Shown here: positions 45,818 to 55,846 of the stretch, one piece after another
Layout: every line of letters begins with the position of its first letter
Numbering within the stretch: the stretch's first letter is position 1
DNA from: Flavobacterium sp. MC2016-06
GTDB lineage: Bacteria > Bacteroidota > Bacteroidia > Flavobacteriales > Flavobacteriaceae
Direction: 5' to 3'
NCBI RefSeq assembly: GCF_009711165.2
Contig: NZ_WMID02000001.1
Location: 444,675 to 508,674 of the forward strand
Length of the DNA stretch: 64,000 nucleotides
Translations under genes and position numbers: made by a program
The notes under the pieces: generated by a model
Seen by the model: the letters and a program-made list of their open reading frames with translations, nothing else
Databases searched by the model: none
Told to the model about the DNA's origin: nothing

Positions 45818-46414
45818 TTATTTAATTCCTAATCTTGATTTTAGTTTTAAAAATAAAAGTCCAATTCTATAAGCATCTTCTGCAGAAGAACTTCTATCAC
45901 TTTTCGGAATTTTATAAATTTCAGACAAATCATCAAGGGAGAATTGCTTGTCATTAATATCAGTCAGTTTTCTGTACATGACATCAACATCTAGAGCTTC
46001 ATTTTTAATTCTACCGCAATCTAGGCGTTCCAACGAAGCATTCAACATTTCGATGTCAAAATTAATATGATGCCCAACAAGAATTGCATTTCCAATAAAA
46101 TTTATAAAAGTCTCCAACGCTTCATTTTCGGGCATCTTGACCATTTTACTTTCAATAATAAACTCATTTGAAAGCCCATTATCCTGCAAGAATTTATTTT
46201 GAAGCAATACAGCCTCAAAATTTTCTTTAATTACAATACTGTCATCAATAACCGAAAAAGCTCCTAATGATAAAATGACATCTTTATTCGGGTTTAACCC
46301 AGAAGTTTCTGTAGATAAGACTACAAATTTGTTGGGTTTAGTTTCGAATTTAGTTAAATAATCCTTCCAAAAATCAGGATATTCTTTGTTAATATTTTTG
46401 ATCCAGTCTAGCAT
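45818..46414 (-). CDS. DnaQ-fold 3'-5' exonuclease-like protein with altered active site
   Basis: 198 residues. The fold is recognisable: Exo I KFVVLSTETSGLNPNKDVIL (residues 29-48), Exo II VGHHINFDIEML (Asp120) and Exo III SSSAEDAYRIGLLF (Asp180). But the first catalytic Asp of Exo I (normally DxE) is Ser34, with Glu36 kept, and the general-base His of Exo III (HxAxxD) is Ser175. Two of five DEDDh residues are thus lost, so the protein may not cut nucleic acid. It lies 3 nt downstream of the cNMP-CBS-nucleotidyltransferase gene, the same pairing seen in many Proteobacteria, and both are probably one operon. Confidence 0.8.
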   Translation of the reverse strand: MLDWIKNINKEYPDFWKDYLTKFETKPNKFVVLSTETSGLNPNKDVILSLGAFSVIDDSIVIKENFEAVLLQNKFLQDNGLSNEFIIESKMVKMPENEALETFINFIGNAILVGHHINFDIEMLNASLERLDCGRIKNEALDVDVMYRKLTDINDKQFSLDDLSEIYKIPKSDRSSSAEDAYRIGLLFLKLKSRLGIK

Positions 46415-46417
46415 ATT

Positions 46418-48331
46418 TTACGAGAATTGTGTCAGTTGAAATTTACTCTTAATTAATTCCTCTAGGTCTTTCATTGGAGTCAGGGCATTTTTTAACTTGT
46501 CCTTATCTGTTTTAGACATTTCTCTTAAATTGATGTATTGTCCAGAATTGTCATTCTTTAAACCTTCAACAGTTCTAAATTTCGAAAGTGTTTGAAAAGC
46601 GTCAGCGCAGCTCAAATATATTTCAGCATTTTTAGAATCTGTAATTGCTAATTGTTTGAATCTTAGGTAAGTGTTTTTAATTCCTTTTATATTTGCATTC
46701 AAAATTAATAAACGTGCCGAATCTATCAAAGGCATTAAAGCACGAGTTTTAATATCAAATTGTGTTTTATTTGGACCTTCTTCTTCAACGATAAACTTCT
46801 TGAAAAAGCTTAAAGGAGAATTTCTCTTTAAGGCATCATTCCCTAAAAAGTCAAAGAATAAAGTATTATTTACAGCATTTTTAAAAATAACACTTTCTAT
46901 AACTTCCTCAATTTTTGGTTCACCAAAAACAATTTCATAATCAAAGAAAATACTGCTCAAATCATTACTGTTTTCACCTGGAGTATTCATCCAGTTGTTG
47001 TATTGTTTTGTCCAGTCAGTCAATGATTTACACCACAACATATTGCTTCCCATATGTCCGTTTGGACAATATTCGTAACCCACTTTTTCTAAAATAGCCG
47101 TTGTTCTTTTTGCCAATCTCAAGAAATAATCTTTTACTTCTCTGTATTTTTCAGGAGTAACATCTTCAAAAATCAAAATACTATCTTGGTCTGTAAGTAG
47201 AAGTTGTTCTTTACGGCCTTGACTACCAATGCTTAACCATGCAAAACGAGCAGGAGGTGAGCCTAAATCTAAAATAGACAACTCAACAGCACGTTTGATT
47301 ATAGCAAGATTAATTTCGCTGGCAATATTACTAATATGTGAAATTGGAATGTTTTTCTGAATCGAATTCTGAATCAAATCAGACAGACGATCACGTATTT
47401 GTTTTAAGTCTTTCGGAAGTTGTGAACGCTTAATTTCTTTAATTAATACACCAGGGTTACTAGCTTGTGCTACAATAAGATCGTGCTCAGAAATAATTCC
47501 TTTTACAGCAGATTTACTTGTTCCGTCTTTGGTTACACATAAGTGCGTTACATTATGTTTTAGCATCAATAATTGCGCCTCGGCCAAAGATACATTTTCA
47601 ATTACGGTAACCACAGGAGAAGACATTATCTTGTCTATAGTTTCAGTAATTGGGTAACGGCCTGTAGCAATTTTTGAAGACAAATCTGCATCGGTAACAA
47701 TACCAATTGGATGGTTTTTTTCGCATACAACAATGTTGTCAACCATAGCATCTGTCATAAGAATAGCAACATCTTTTACAATATGATGCGCTTCTGTTGT
47801 TAACGGTGAAGTATTGTAAGCCAGAGATTGTATATACTGCATTTCTGATTCCTGAGTTATAAAAGGAGAATCGGAAATTGCTTTTCCATTAGAATTTACA
47901 CTGTCTTTAGTGTGTCTTGAGTTTACAGCAAAACTTTCTAATAAAAAGTTTAAAACATCAGAATTATTAGCTACAAATGGTCTAAATACAGCAATTGGAA
48001 TAGCATAAATTATACTTTCTTCACGTGCTTTAGCCGTCATCATATAGTTATTTTTGGCAAAAAACGGACGTAAACCAAAAATATCACCTTCATGACATTT
48101 ATTTATAATCGTTTCTTCAGCGTCAGCAATTGTAGTTAAGTTTATTATACCAGAAGCTACTACATAAAAACTATCATGAAGCAAATCATTATTCTGAAAC
48201 AGTACAGCGTGTTTTTCTAAATTTATTACACGAATATTCGTAGCAATATCAGATAATTCCTGAAAAGTTAAGTTATTAAATGGCGGATATTCTTTCAAAA
48301 AGTCTGCAATATGCTCAGCAATTGTATTCAT
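46418..48331 (-). CDS. cNMP-binding / CBS / DUF294 nucleotidyltransferase-like signalling protein
   Basis: 637 residues, cytoplasmic. Domains in order: cyclic-nucleotide-binding fold (about 10-140, VLFQNNDLLHDSFYVVASGI and GDIFGLRPFF), two CBS repeats (about 170-295, VKDVAILMTDAMVDNIVV and IDKIMSSPVVTVIENVSLAE), then a DUF294 nucleotidyltransferase-like domain with WLSIGSQGRKEQLLLTDQDS (GS..GR and DQD metal residues) and its helical substrate-binding C-terminus. The architecture resembles GlnD-like uridylyl-transferase modules joined to ligand sensors. The active residues look intact. Its substrate is unknown; its frequent location near acs suggests a role in acetate or carbon metabolism (inference). 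Confidence 0.88.
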   Translation of the reverse strand: MNTIAEHIADFLKEYPPFNNLTFQELSDIATNIRVINLEKHAVLFQNNDLLHDSFYVVASGIINLTTIADAEETIINKCHEGDIFGLRPFFAKNNYMMTAKAREESIIYAIPIAVFRPFVANNSDVLNFLLESFAVNSRHTKDSVNSNGKAISDSPFITQESEMQYIQSLAYNTSPLTTEAHHIVKDVAILMTDAMVDNIVVCEKNHPIGIVTDADLSSKIATGRYPITETIDKIMSSPVVTVIENVSLAEAQLLMLKHNVTHLCVTKDGTSKSAVKGIISEHDLIVAQASNPGVLIKEIKRSQLPKDLKQIRDRLSDLIQNSIQKNIPISHISNIASEINLAIIKRAVELSILDLGSPPARFAWLSIGSQGRKEQLLLTDQDSILIFEDVTPEKYREVKDYFLRLAKRTTAILEKVGYEYCPNGHMGSNMLWCKSLTDWTKQYNNWMNTPGENSNDLSSIFFDYEIVFGEPKIEEVIESVIFKNAVNNTLFFDFLGNDALKRNSPLSFFKKFIVEEEGPNKTQFDIKTRALMPLIDSARLLILNANIKGIKNTYLRFKQLAITDSKNAEIYLSCADAFQTLSKFRTVEGLKNDNSGQYINLREMSKTDKDKLKNALTPMKDLEELIKSKFQLTQFS

Positions 48332-48815
<484 letters not shown>

Positions 48816-49196
48816 CTAATTTATCTTATCAAAAATGGCTTCTTTTGGTACAACATCATCACCGCCGCGTTTAGTAAACTGAATTTTTCCATCTAGTTCA
48901 TAAAGTACTGCGCCAACAGAAATTCCATCTTTTCCTTTTAAAGTAATCTGCGCACGATCGCCCATAGTAAATACATTGCCGGTAACTTCTAAAACTCCTG
49001 AATTAAGTTCGGGTTTACTGCTTGTAACTTCAGCTGTTCCAATAATCTTGTAATTTGACTGTGCAATATTTATAGTGAAAATATAATCTTTACTACAGCT
49101 TTTACAATTTTCGTTATTCCAGGTTCCTGTAAATCGATTTGCTTGTGCATAAGATTGGAAAGAAATAAATAACAGTAATACAATAATCTTTTTCAT
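48816..49196 (-). CDS. Small secreted protein, unknown function
   Basis: 126 residues with a signal peptide (MKKIIVLLLFISFQSYAQA). The mature part starts FTGTWNNENCKSCSKDYIFT, with a CxxC pair, then beta-rich segments typical of a small lipocalin-like or barrel fold. No family is recognised. The -7 box at 49214-49221 overlaps the terminator of the upstream gene, so it has its own promoter. Confidence 0.6.
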   Translation of the reverse strand: MKKIIVLLLFISFQSYAQANRFTGTWNNENCKSCSKDYIFTINIAQSNYKIIGTAEVTSSKPELNSGVLEVTGNVFTMGDRAQITLKGKDGISVGAVLYELDGKIQFTKRGGDDVVPKEAIFDKIN

Positions 49197-49213
49197 TAAA
49201 TTTTAATTTTATT

Positions 49214-49221
49214 CAAATATA
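49214..49221 (-). promoter_or_regulatory. Predicted -7 box for the small secreted protein
   Basis: The minus strand reads TATATTTG, 18 nt upstream of the ATG. Confidence 0.45.
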
Positions 49222-49250
49222 AATAAAAAGCACCACGATTGTGATGCTTT
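49221..49250 (-). terminator. Terminator of the 49324-49740 gene
   Basis: A 7-bp stem with one G-U pair (minus strand GCATCAC against GTGGTGC, loop 4) followed on the minus strand by TTTTTATTT. Confidence 0.6.
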
Positions 49251-49323
49251 CCAAATTTCTCTTATTTGAGAATTTATTTTATTTTTTTTCAAATATGCGA
49301 TTCTCGGTTCAATGAACTTTATC

Positions 49324-49740
49324 TTAGTATTTCTTAACGAATACTGATTTTCCATTTACAAATAATTCATATTGTCCTTTATCTTCAGAATAAACAGATT
49401 TGTAATAATCGCCTTTAAAAACCGTAATGTCACCGCGTGATCTTCCTTCGGCTTTTGTAGTGTAATCAAATGTAACTCTTTTGTTTTTCGGACCAAGGCC
49501 TAAGGTATACGCAGTAAATGGTGTTCCAGTTAGGGCAAATTCTTGTTTAGAATCGATAACCTGTCCGTCGGCATAAAAATTGGTAATTTGCTTTGTAAGC
49601 GGAATATCCGAATAGTATTGGTTGACTTTTTTTAGAAATTCATATTGCTCAGGACTTGCATCTTCGATCTTTGAGCTAATGGTTTGTGCAAAAGAAAACG
49701 TGGTAAAAATAACTGATAATAGTAAAAGATACTTTTTCAT
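49324..49740 (-). CDS. Small secreted protein, unknown function
   Basis: 138 residues with a signal peptide (MKKYLLLLSVIFTTFSFAQ). The mature part is short, charged and beta-prone (FTAYTLGLGPKNKRVTFDYT, DITVFKGDYYKSVYSEDKGQ). No motif, Cys or family is recognised. It is on the same strand as the 48816-49196 gene, but a terminator and a new promoter lie between, so they are separate units. It is divergent from the Bcr-type efflux gene. Confidence 0.6.
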   Translation of the reverse strand: MKKYLLLLSVIFTTFSFAQTISSKIEDASPEQYEFLKKVNQYYSDIPLTKQITNFYADGQVIDSKQEFALTGTPFTAYTLGLGPKNKRVTFDYTTKAEGRSRGDITVFKGDYYKSVYSEDKGQYELFVNGKSVFVKKY

Positions 49741-49820
49741 AATTTTTAAATTTTAGATTAATAAATTGCTATTCTTTGTTATAAGAATGCATTTAATTAT
49801 CTAACAAGGTATGAAATCTT

Positions 49821-49828
49821 TACCTTTG
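49821..49828 (+). promoter_or_regulatory. Predicted -7 box for the Bcr/CflA gene
   Basis: TACCTTTG (TAnnTTTG), 29 nt upstream of the ATG. Confidence 0.55.
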
Positions 49829-49857
49829 CAGGAAATTAAAAGCAGTTTTTTAAGAAA

Positions 49858-51087
49858 ATGACAACAAAAAAATACATTAAACTTATCCTTATTTTAGGTT
49901 CTTTAACAGCACTTGGCCCTTTTTCAATCGATATGTATCTGCCTGGTTTCTCAGGAATTGCTAGAGATTTGCATACTACAGTTGCAAAAGTTTCGATGAG
50001 CTTATCGAGTTATTTTATCGGAATTTCTGCCGGACAATTACTCTACGGTCCATTATTAGACCGTTTTGGGCGTAAAAAGCCTTTATTTATAGGTTTGATG
50101 GTTTATATTTTAGCTTCTTTAGGATGTGTTTATGTTGCTGATATTGATTCTTTTATATTCTTAAGATTTATTCAAGCCATCGGAAGTTGTGCTGCAACTG
50201 TGGCTTCTGTAGCAATGGTTCGTGATTTATTTCCTGTAAAAGATATTCCAAAAGTTTTTTCATTGTTAATGCTTGTTTTAGGGCTTTCTCCAATGTTAGC
50301 ACCAACTATTGGCGGTTATGTTACAGAAGATTTTGGCTGGCACATTATATTTCTTATTTTAATGTGTATGGGAATTGCAATTTTAATTGCTTCACAAATT
50401 GGTCTGCCAAATAGTTACAAACCAGATACTTCAATTTCATTAAAACCAAAACCGATAATTTCTAATTTTATATTAGTATTAAAAGAACCTCAGTTTTATA
50501 CGTATGCCTTTACTGGAGCAATAGCTTTTTCTGGATTATTTTCTTACGTAGCGGCCTCACCCATAGTATTTATGGATATTTACCATGTAGATGCTAAAAC
50601 TTATGGTTGGATTTTTGCGTTTATGTCTGTTGGTTTTATAGGTTCAAGTCAGTTAAATTCTCTTTTATTGAAGAAATTTTCAAGTGAACAAATGATTTTT
50701 GGTTCTTTAATAACACAATCTATCGTTAGTATTGTTTTCTTGGTTCTGTCATTAAAAAATCTATTAGGATTGTATGAAACAATAGGACTGCTGTTTTTAT
50801 TTCTTTCTTGTTTAGGAATTTCAAATCCTAATACTGCGGGACTTACAATGGCACCTTTTGCTAAAAACGCCGGAAGTGCTTCTGCTTTAATGGGAGCAAT
50901 TCAGCTTGGTTTAGGAGCTTTAGCTTCTTTTGCAATTGGAGTTTTTGTAAAAGATTCTGTGACTCCAATGGTTGCGATTATGACAGTAACGACAATTACA
51001 GCATTTATTATTCTGAATATAGGTAAAAGATTTATCACTCAAAAAATTGAAGTTATAGAAAGTGACGATATTATGATTGGGCACTAG
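49858..51087 (+). CDS. Bcr/CflA-family multidrug efflux transporter (MFS)
   Basis: 409 residues with about 12 membrane helices. The N-terminal SLTALGPFSIDMYLPGFSGI is the Bcr/CflA signature, followed by the MFS motif A in the loop between helices 2 and 3 (GPLLDRFGRKKPLFIG) and FIQAIGSCAATVASVAMVRD. Members of the family export bicyclomycin, chloramphenicol, sulfonamides or cysteine; the substrate here is unknown. The gene has its own promoter and ends at a bidirectional terminator shared with ndh. Confidence 0.9.
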   Translation: MTTKKYIKLILILGSLTALGPFSIDMYLPGFSGIARDLHTTVAKVSMSLSSYFIGISAGQLLYGPLLDRFGRKKPLFIGLMVYILASLGCVYVADIDSFIFLRFIQAIGSCAATVASVAMVRDLFPVKDIPKVFSLLMLVLGLSPMLAPTIGGYVTEDFGWHIIFLILMCMGIAILIASQIGLPNSYKPDTSISLKPKPIISNFILVLKEPQFYTYAFTGAIAFSGLFSYVAASPIVFMDIYHVDAKTYGWIFAFMSVGFIGSSQLNSLLLKKFSSEQMIFGSLITQSIVSIVFLVLSLKNLLGLYETIGLLFLFLSCLGISNPNTAGLTMAPFAKNAGSASALMGAIQLGLGALASFAIGVFVKDSVTPMVAIMTVTTITAFIILNIGKRFITQKIEVIESDDIMIGH

Positions 51088-51127
51088 ATTTTTGAAATTC
51101 CAATTTTTTGAAATTCCAAATTCCAAT

Positions 51128-51161
51128 AAAAAAGCCAGAATCTTAGATTCTGGCTTTTTTT
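51128..51161. terminator. Bidirectional terminator between the efflux gene and ndh
   Basis: A 15-bp perfect stem (51128-51142, 51146-51160) with A6 and T7 flanks; loop TTA. Confidence 0.88.
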
Positions 51162-51186
51162 ATAATAATGCAATTGGATCGCAGAT

Positions 51187-51215
51187 CTTTGTCAAAGTTT
51201 TAAACTTTGACAAAG
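51187..51215. repeat. CTTTGTCAAAGTT palindrome, dispersed copy
   Basis: 29-nt palindrome identical in arms to 32641-32669; GGAATTT-type repeats flank it at 51095 and 51217. Confidence 0.85.
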
Positions 51216-51252
51216 ATTCCCAATTGGAATTTGGAATTTAAAAAATTGGAAT

Positions 51253-52512
51253 TTAGTTCCTTTTATCTGGTCTAATAATCATTCTAAGAGATTGATCTCT
51301 TGCAAAATAAGCGACCATCCAATTCCAAAAAGTATTTAATCTATTTCGGTATGTTATCAATGATATTAAGTGAATAAACAACCAGATAACCCAAGCAAAA
51401 AATCCTTTAAAATGCCATTTTGGACTTGGTAAATCAACCACAGCTTTGTTTTTTCCAATAATAGCCATTGAGCCTTTATCATGATAAGCAAAAGCTTTTA
51501 GCGGTTTACTTGCAGTCATATTCATAAAGTTTTTGGCTAGATTTATTCCTTGCTGAATCGCTACTTGAGCCACTTGCGGGTGTCCGTCAGGAAATTTTGC
51601 ATCTCCGGCCAAAATAGCGGTGTCACCAATAGCATAAACATTTTCAAGACCATTTACTTTATTATATTGATCCGTTGCCATACGTCGGCCGCGGCCGTAA
51701 CTTTCTTTAGGAATTCCTTCAAAAATCTTAGCAGTAACACCTGCTGCCCAGATTAAGTTTTTAGTTTTGATGGTTTCGCCGTTTTCAAAAAATACAGTAT
51801 CGTCAACATAATCTGTAACTCGCGTGTGTAATTTTACAACAACACCAAGTTTAGTTAAGGCTTCTAAAGTATCTTGTTGTGATTCTTTGCTCATTGGAGC
51901 CAAAAGCGCATCGCCGCCATCTACTAAATAAACATTGCTGGCAGAAGTTTCTAATTCTGGGTATTCTTTAAGGAGGATATTTTTACGCATTTCGGCAAAC
52001 ATTCCAGAAACTTCAACACCAGTTGGTCCGCCTCCGGCAACAACAATAGTTAATAATTTACGGCGTTTACGCATGTCTTTGGTAATAGCAGCTTTTTCAA
52101 GATTTTTAAGCAGTGCATTACGCATTTCGATGGCGTCATTTAAGGTTTTCATCGGAATAGCGTTTTTCATAACGTTTTCCATACCAAAATAACTTGTTTC
52201 TGCTCCGGTAGCAAAAACAAGATGATCGTATTCTAATTCTCCATTATTAAGGATTATTTTGTTTTCTGCAGGAACTACAGAAACTAATTCACCTAAACGA
52301 AATTGAAGATTTTTTTTACCAGCAAAAAATTTCCTAAAAGGGTAACTAATACTTGAGGGCTCTAAAAAAGCGGTGGCAACCTGGTATATAAGTGGTGGAA
52401 AAAAATTATAATTGTTCTTGTCTACAAGTGTAACCTGTATTTGAGGATGGTTTACAAGTTCTTTTGCTAGATTTATACCTGCAAAACCACCTCCAATAAT
52501 GACTATTTTCAT
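51253..52512 (-). CDS. ndh: Type II NADH dehydrogenase (NDH-2)
   Basis: 419 residues, FAD- and NAD-binding. The N-terminal FAD motif is KIVIIGGGFAGINLAKEL; the NAD-binding motif VVAGGGPTGVEVSGMFAEM starts near residue 160; NVYAIGDTA closes the FAD site. NFFPPLIYQVATAFLEPSSI is the quinone-site region found in NDH-2. A hydrophobic C-terminal helix pair (FFAWVIWLFIHLISLITYRN) would anchor the protein to the inner face of the membrane. It passes electrons from NADH to quinone without pumping protons. Convergent with the efflux gene. Confidence 0.92.
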   Translation of the reverse strand: MKIVIIGGGFAGINLAKELVNHPQIQVTLVDKNNYNFFPPLIYQVATAFLEPSSISYPFRKFFAGKKNLQFRLGELVSVVPAENKIILNNGELEYDHLVFATGAETSYFGMENVMKNAIPMKTLNDAIEMRNALLKNLEKAAITKDMRKRRKLLTIVVAGGGPTGVEVSGMFAEMRKNILLKEYPELETSASNVYLVDGGDALLAPMSKESQQDTLEALTKLGVVVKLHTRVTDYVDDTVFFENGETIKTKNLIWAAGVTAKIFEGIPKESYGRGRRMATDQYNKVNGLENVYAIGDTAILAGDAKFPDGHPQVAQVAIQQGINLAKNFMNMTASKPLKAFAYHDKGSMAIIGKNKAVVDLPSPKWHFKGFFAWVIWLFIHLISLITYRNRLNTFWNWMVAYFARDQSLRMIIRPDKRN

Positions 52513-52598
52513 ATATGTTGTTTTACGAATAAGATTGTTTATTTTTTAAATCACCTTAAAAGTACAACTTAATTTAACAGTTACAAAGTTCGCCGAAC

Positions 52599-53933
52599 TT
52601 ACTTTTTGAATTTTTTAACAGGTTTTTCAACTATATCGTTTTTGTTCTGCAAAACATAATTGGCCATTAATTTTTCGATCAATTCGTCTTTAGTCAAATG
52701 ATGAAAAACCGTTTTAACCTTCGTTTTCAAATCTGCAGAAATATCGTGATTTGGTTTTGTTTTAAAGATTTGTTTTGCCCACAAGAGTGTGTTGTTTTCT
52801 TCTAAACTTATTGCAGATGGTTTCTTAAATTGAGTAAATTTAATACCTAATTCTTTTTCAAATTCTGGAATTTCAATTACTTCTTCTTCCTGCAAAACAG
52901 TCAAAGAAAGTCCTTTTGCCCCTGCCCTTGCAGTTCTACCGCTTCTATGAACATAGTTTTCGTAAGTATCAGGCAAGTGATAATTAACTACATACGAGAT
53001 TTCTTTTACGTCTATACCTCTCGCGGCCAAATCTGTAGCAACAAGAATATTGATATGACCTTCGCGAAACTGCTCCATAATTCTGTCACGAATTCCTTGC
53101 GATAAACTACCGTGAAGAGCTCCAGAAGAAAAACGGTTTATAGCTAGATTTTTAGCCAATTTATTAACTGCAGCTTTTGTTTTACAGAAAATAATACCGC
53201 GTTCTCCTTCTTTAGAATTTAAAAAATGCATTAAAACATCTAGTTTTTCAATCGGATCAACAACAATATATTCGTGGTCAATTCCTTGGTTACCAACTGT
53301 TTCCATGTTGGCACTAATTTGAACTACATTTTTATTTAAATAATTCTGAATCAGTTGCTTAATTGTTCCTGGCAAAGTTGCAGAGAACAATAAAGTGCGG
53401 TGTTTTTTGGGTAATTCGGCAATAATTTCGTCTAAACTTTCTTTAAGAATAGAAACCATTTCATCGGCTTCATCTAAAACTAAAAATTCAGTTTGTTTTA
53501 AGTCAATTGCTTTACGCTGGATTAAATCTATTAAACGTCCTGGAGTTGCCACAACAATGTGTGTAGGCTGTGTAAGACGCTCAATTTGAGGTTTTATTGG
53601 AATTCCACCACAAGTTGAAGCGATAGAAATATTTGGAATATGTTTTCCGAAATCCTCTAGATTTCTAAAAATCTGTTGTCCAAGTTCTCGGGTTGGTACC
53701 AAAATAATGGCTTGAACAATAGAAGATTCTGTATTAATTAATTGTAACAATGGCAATCCAAAAGCTGCTGTTTTTCCAGTTCCAGTTTTGGCTAAACCTA
53801 CTACATCATGGTTTTCAGCAAGAAGAAGCGGAATTGTTTTTTGTTGAATTTCTGTTGGCTCAACAATATTCAATTCGCTTAAAGCTTTTAAAATGGGTGC
53901 TGAAATTCCTAATGCAGAGAATGATTTAGACAT
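52599..53933 (-). CDS. DEAD-box RNA helicase
   Basis: 444 residues. Motifs in order: Q motif (IVEPTEIQQKTIP), I (AKTGTGKT), Ia (PTRELGQQ), GG, Ib (TPGRL), II (DEAD), III (SAT), then the second RecA domain with IV (IIFCKTK), V (ATDLAARGIDV) and VI (HRSGRTARAG). The C-terminus is Lys-rich (KPVKKFKK), typical of RhlE-like proteins that act in ribosome assembly or RNA decay. It is the third gene in a minus-strand series; a 266-nt repeat-filled spacer separates it from the upstream helicase. Confidence 0.93.
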   Translation of the reverse strand: MSKSFSALGISAPILKALSELNIVEPTEIQQKTIPLLLAENHDVVGLAKTGTGKTAAFGLPLLQLINTESSIVQAIILVPTRELGQQIFRNLEDFGKHIPNISIASTCGGIPIKPQIERLTQPTHIVVATPGRLIDLIQRKAIDLKQTEFLVLDEADEMVSILKESLDEIIAELPKKHRTLLFSATLPGTIKQLIQNYLNKNVVQISANMETVGNQGIDHEYIVVDPIEKLDVLMHFLNSKEGERGIIFCKTKAAVNKLAKNLAINRFSSGALHGSLSQGIRDRIMEQFREGHINILVATDLAARGIDVKEISYVVNYHLPDTYENYVHRSGRTARAGAKGLSLTVLQEEEVIEIPEFEKELGIKFTQFKKPSAISLEENNTLLWAKQIFKTKPNHDISADLKTKVKTVFHHLTKDELIEKLMANYVLQNKNDIVEKPVKKFKK

Positions 53934-53995
53934 ACTTTTTATTTTAGATTTTTGAGTTTAGATTTTAGATTTTTCCACTAAATTCTAAATTATTG

Positions 53996-54058
53996 AACCA
54001 TTAAGACATTAAGTTTCATTAAGCTTTGAACTTAATTTCTCTTAATGTCTTAATGGTT
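53996..54058. repeat. Inverted repeat, 18-bp arms
   Basis: AACCATTAAGACATTAAG (53996-54013) is the perfect complement of 54041-54058. It is followed by an element CGCTTCGACTTCGCTCAGCG at 54113-54132 and GTTTCAAG-type words at about 54140-54195, so the whole spacer between the two helicase genes is repeats. Confidence 0.85.
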
Positions 54059-54199
54059 TATTTATTATTTTTAAATCTCAATTTTTTAAAATTTCAAATT
54101 CCAATAGAAATGCGCTTCGACTTCGCTCAGCGTGACAACTTTGAAACTTGAAACTTTAAACTTGAAACAAATATTTTTTAACTTGAAACTTCCTCAGAA

Positions 54200-55738
54200 T
54201 CAATCTGGTTCGTTCATGATTTTTTCACGGTATTTTTTACCGATTAATAAAACCATTTTTAGTTTGTAATCATCAACCAGCCATTCGCGGTAATTTTTAC
54301 TGCATTGGCTCAAACATTTTGCGTAACGTTTAATACGGCATTCGATATCATCATCTAATTCTTTACCAAGAGATTTAGCTTCTTGTAAAGTTTCGGTATT
54401 ATCTACACACATCGCAGCATGCTGTTCTAATGATTTGTCTAATACAACTTTAGAACGTAAATTTTGCTTGATGATTAGTTTGTGTTCTTCATCAACATCA
54501 AAAGTAACATCGGCAGTTTTACTAAATTTAGCACGTAATTCAGGAGGCATATTGTATTTAAAATACAATTCGATTTCGGTATCATCACGCAGATTTTCCA
54601 AATAAAATTCTGGTGATTTAAAGATGTGCTGCCAGTTTACCGGCTCGCTCCATAAACCAAAACGTGCTGCGTTATTTCCTAAATCGATTACTGTAAACTC
54701 ATCTTTACCAGGTAATTTACGAGACCCGCGACCAATCATTTGGTAGTATAAAGTTAACGATTTTGTAGCTCTGTTTAAGATAATAGTCTCAACAGTAGGC
54801 TCATCAAAACCAGTTGTCAAGATACCAACCGAAGTTAAAATGGCGTCAGGTGTTTTCTTGAACCAAGCCAAAATATCTTTACGCTCTTCAGAACTACTTG
54901 TATTGTCAAGGTGTCTAATGTCGTAACCTGCTTCTCTAAAAGTTTCATATACATATAATGAAGTATGAATACCGTTATTGAAAATCAAGGTCTTTTTACC
55001 TAATGAACGCTCTGTATAAGCATGCAAAAGTTTTTCCTGCATAATTGTGTTGGTATACAAATCATCAGAAGATTTTACGGTGTAATCTCCGTTAATACCT
55101 ACTTTTAATGATGTCAAACCAACATCATAACTATAAGTAGTAGCTTTTGCCAAGAAACCTTTATCTATTAATGAGCCAATGGTGTCACCCACAATAAGTT
55201 CGTCATAACTCTGGTGCATTGGCAGCTTTATATTAGAACTCAAAGGCGTAGCTGTTACTCCAAGAATAAAAGCATTTTTAAAGGAGTTTAATAATTTTCT
55301 AAATGAATTGTAATGCGCCTCATCAATAATAACCAAACCAATATTATCAAGATGTAATTTTTCATCATTGATACGGTTTTTTAAAGTTTCAACCATTGCC
55401 ACAAAACAAGAAAATTCATTCTGATCGGGCAGTTCTTTAACCTTACTGTTGATTATTTTGTTTGTTACACCAAAACCTTTCAACATTTTTGAAGTTTGTT
55501 TACAAAGTTCGATACGGTGTGTTAAAACAACCACTTTTTTATCATTATTAGATAAATAGCGGCGAACGATTTCAGAAAAAATTACTGTTTTACCGCCCCC
55601 AGTAGGCAGTTGATACAATAAGTGATGTTTTTGGGAAGCATTATCTAAACGCTCAAAAATGGCGTCAATATCGCCTTTTTGGTATGCATAAAGTTCTTTC
55701 CTCTCTTCTCTTTCTATTTCTAAAGTGTTTTGAGACAT
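54200..55738 (-). CDS. SF2 DEAH-type helicase (RadD / restriction-helicase-like)
   Basis: 512 residues. Walker A LLYQLPTGGGKTVIF (about residue 50), Ia VVLTHRIEL, DEAH box LVIIDEAHYNSFRK, motif III GVTATPLSS, motif V TTGFDEPTVETIIL and motif VI YYQMIGRGSRKLPGK are all intact. The C-terminal part has a cluster of Cys (about residues 435-485, AAMCVD, ECRIKRYAKCLSQCSK) that could bind zinc, as in RadD/YejH. These helicases take part in DNA repair. No methylase or nuclease is adjacent, so a restriction role is not supported. It follows the DUF6155 gene on the minus strand. Confidence 0.85.
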   Translation of the reverse strand: MSQNTLEIEREERKELYAYQKGDIDAIFERLDNASQKHHLLYQLPTGGGKTVIFSEIVRRYLSNNDKKVVVLTHRIELCKQTSKMLKGFGVTNKIINSKVKELPDQNEFSCFVAMVETLKNRINDEKLHLDNIGLVIIDEAHYNSFRKLLNSFKNAFILGVTATPLSSNIKLPMHQSYDELIVGDTIGSLIDKGFLAKATTYSYDVGLTSLKVGINGDYTVKSSDDLYTNTIMQEKLLHAYTERSLGKKTLIFNNGIHTSLYVYETFREAGYDIRHLDNTSSSEERKDILAWFKKTPDAILTSVGILTTGFDEPTVETIILNRATKSLTLYYQMIGRGSRKLPGKDEFTVIDLGNNAARFGLWSEPVNWQHIFKSPEFYLENLRDDTEIELYFKYNMPPELRAKFSKTADVTFDVDEEHKLIIKQNLRSKVVLDKSLEQHAAMCVDNTETLQEAKSLGKELDDDIECRIKRYAKCLSQCSKNYREWLVDDYKLKMVLLIGKKYREKIMNEPD

Positions 55739-55846
55739 TGTTTATTTTTGGATTTTTGCAAAAATACACCGAAAAAACAGTTATTCATCTTATTTTAACT
55801 TAAAATAAATGATTTTTTTAAATAAGATTTTTTATAAGAAGTACCT

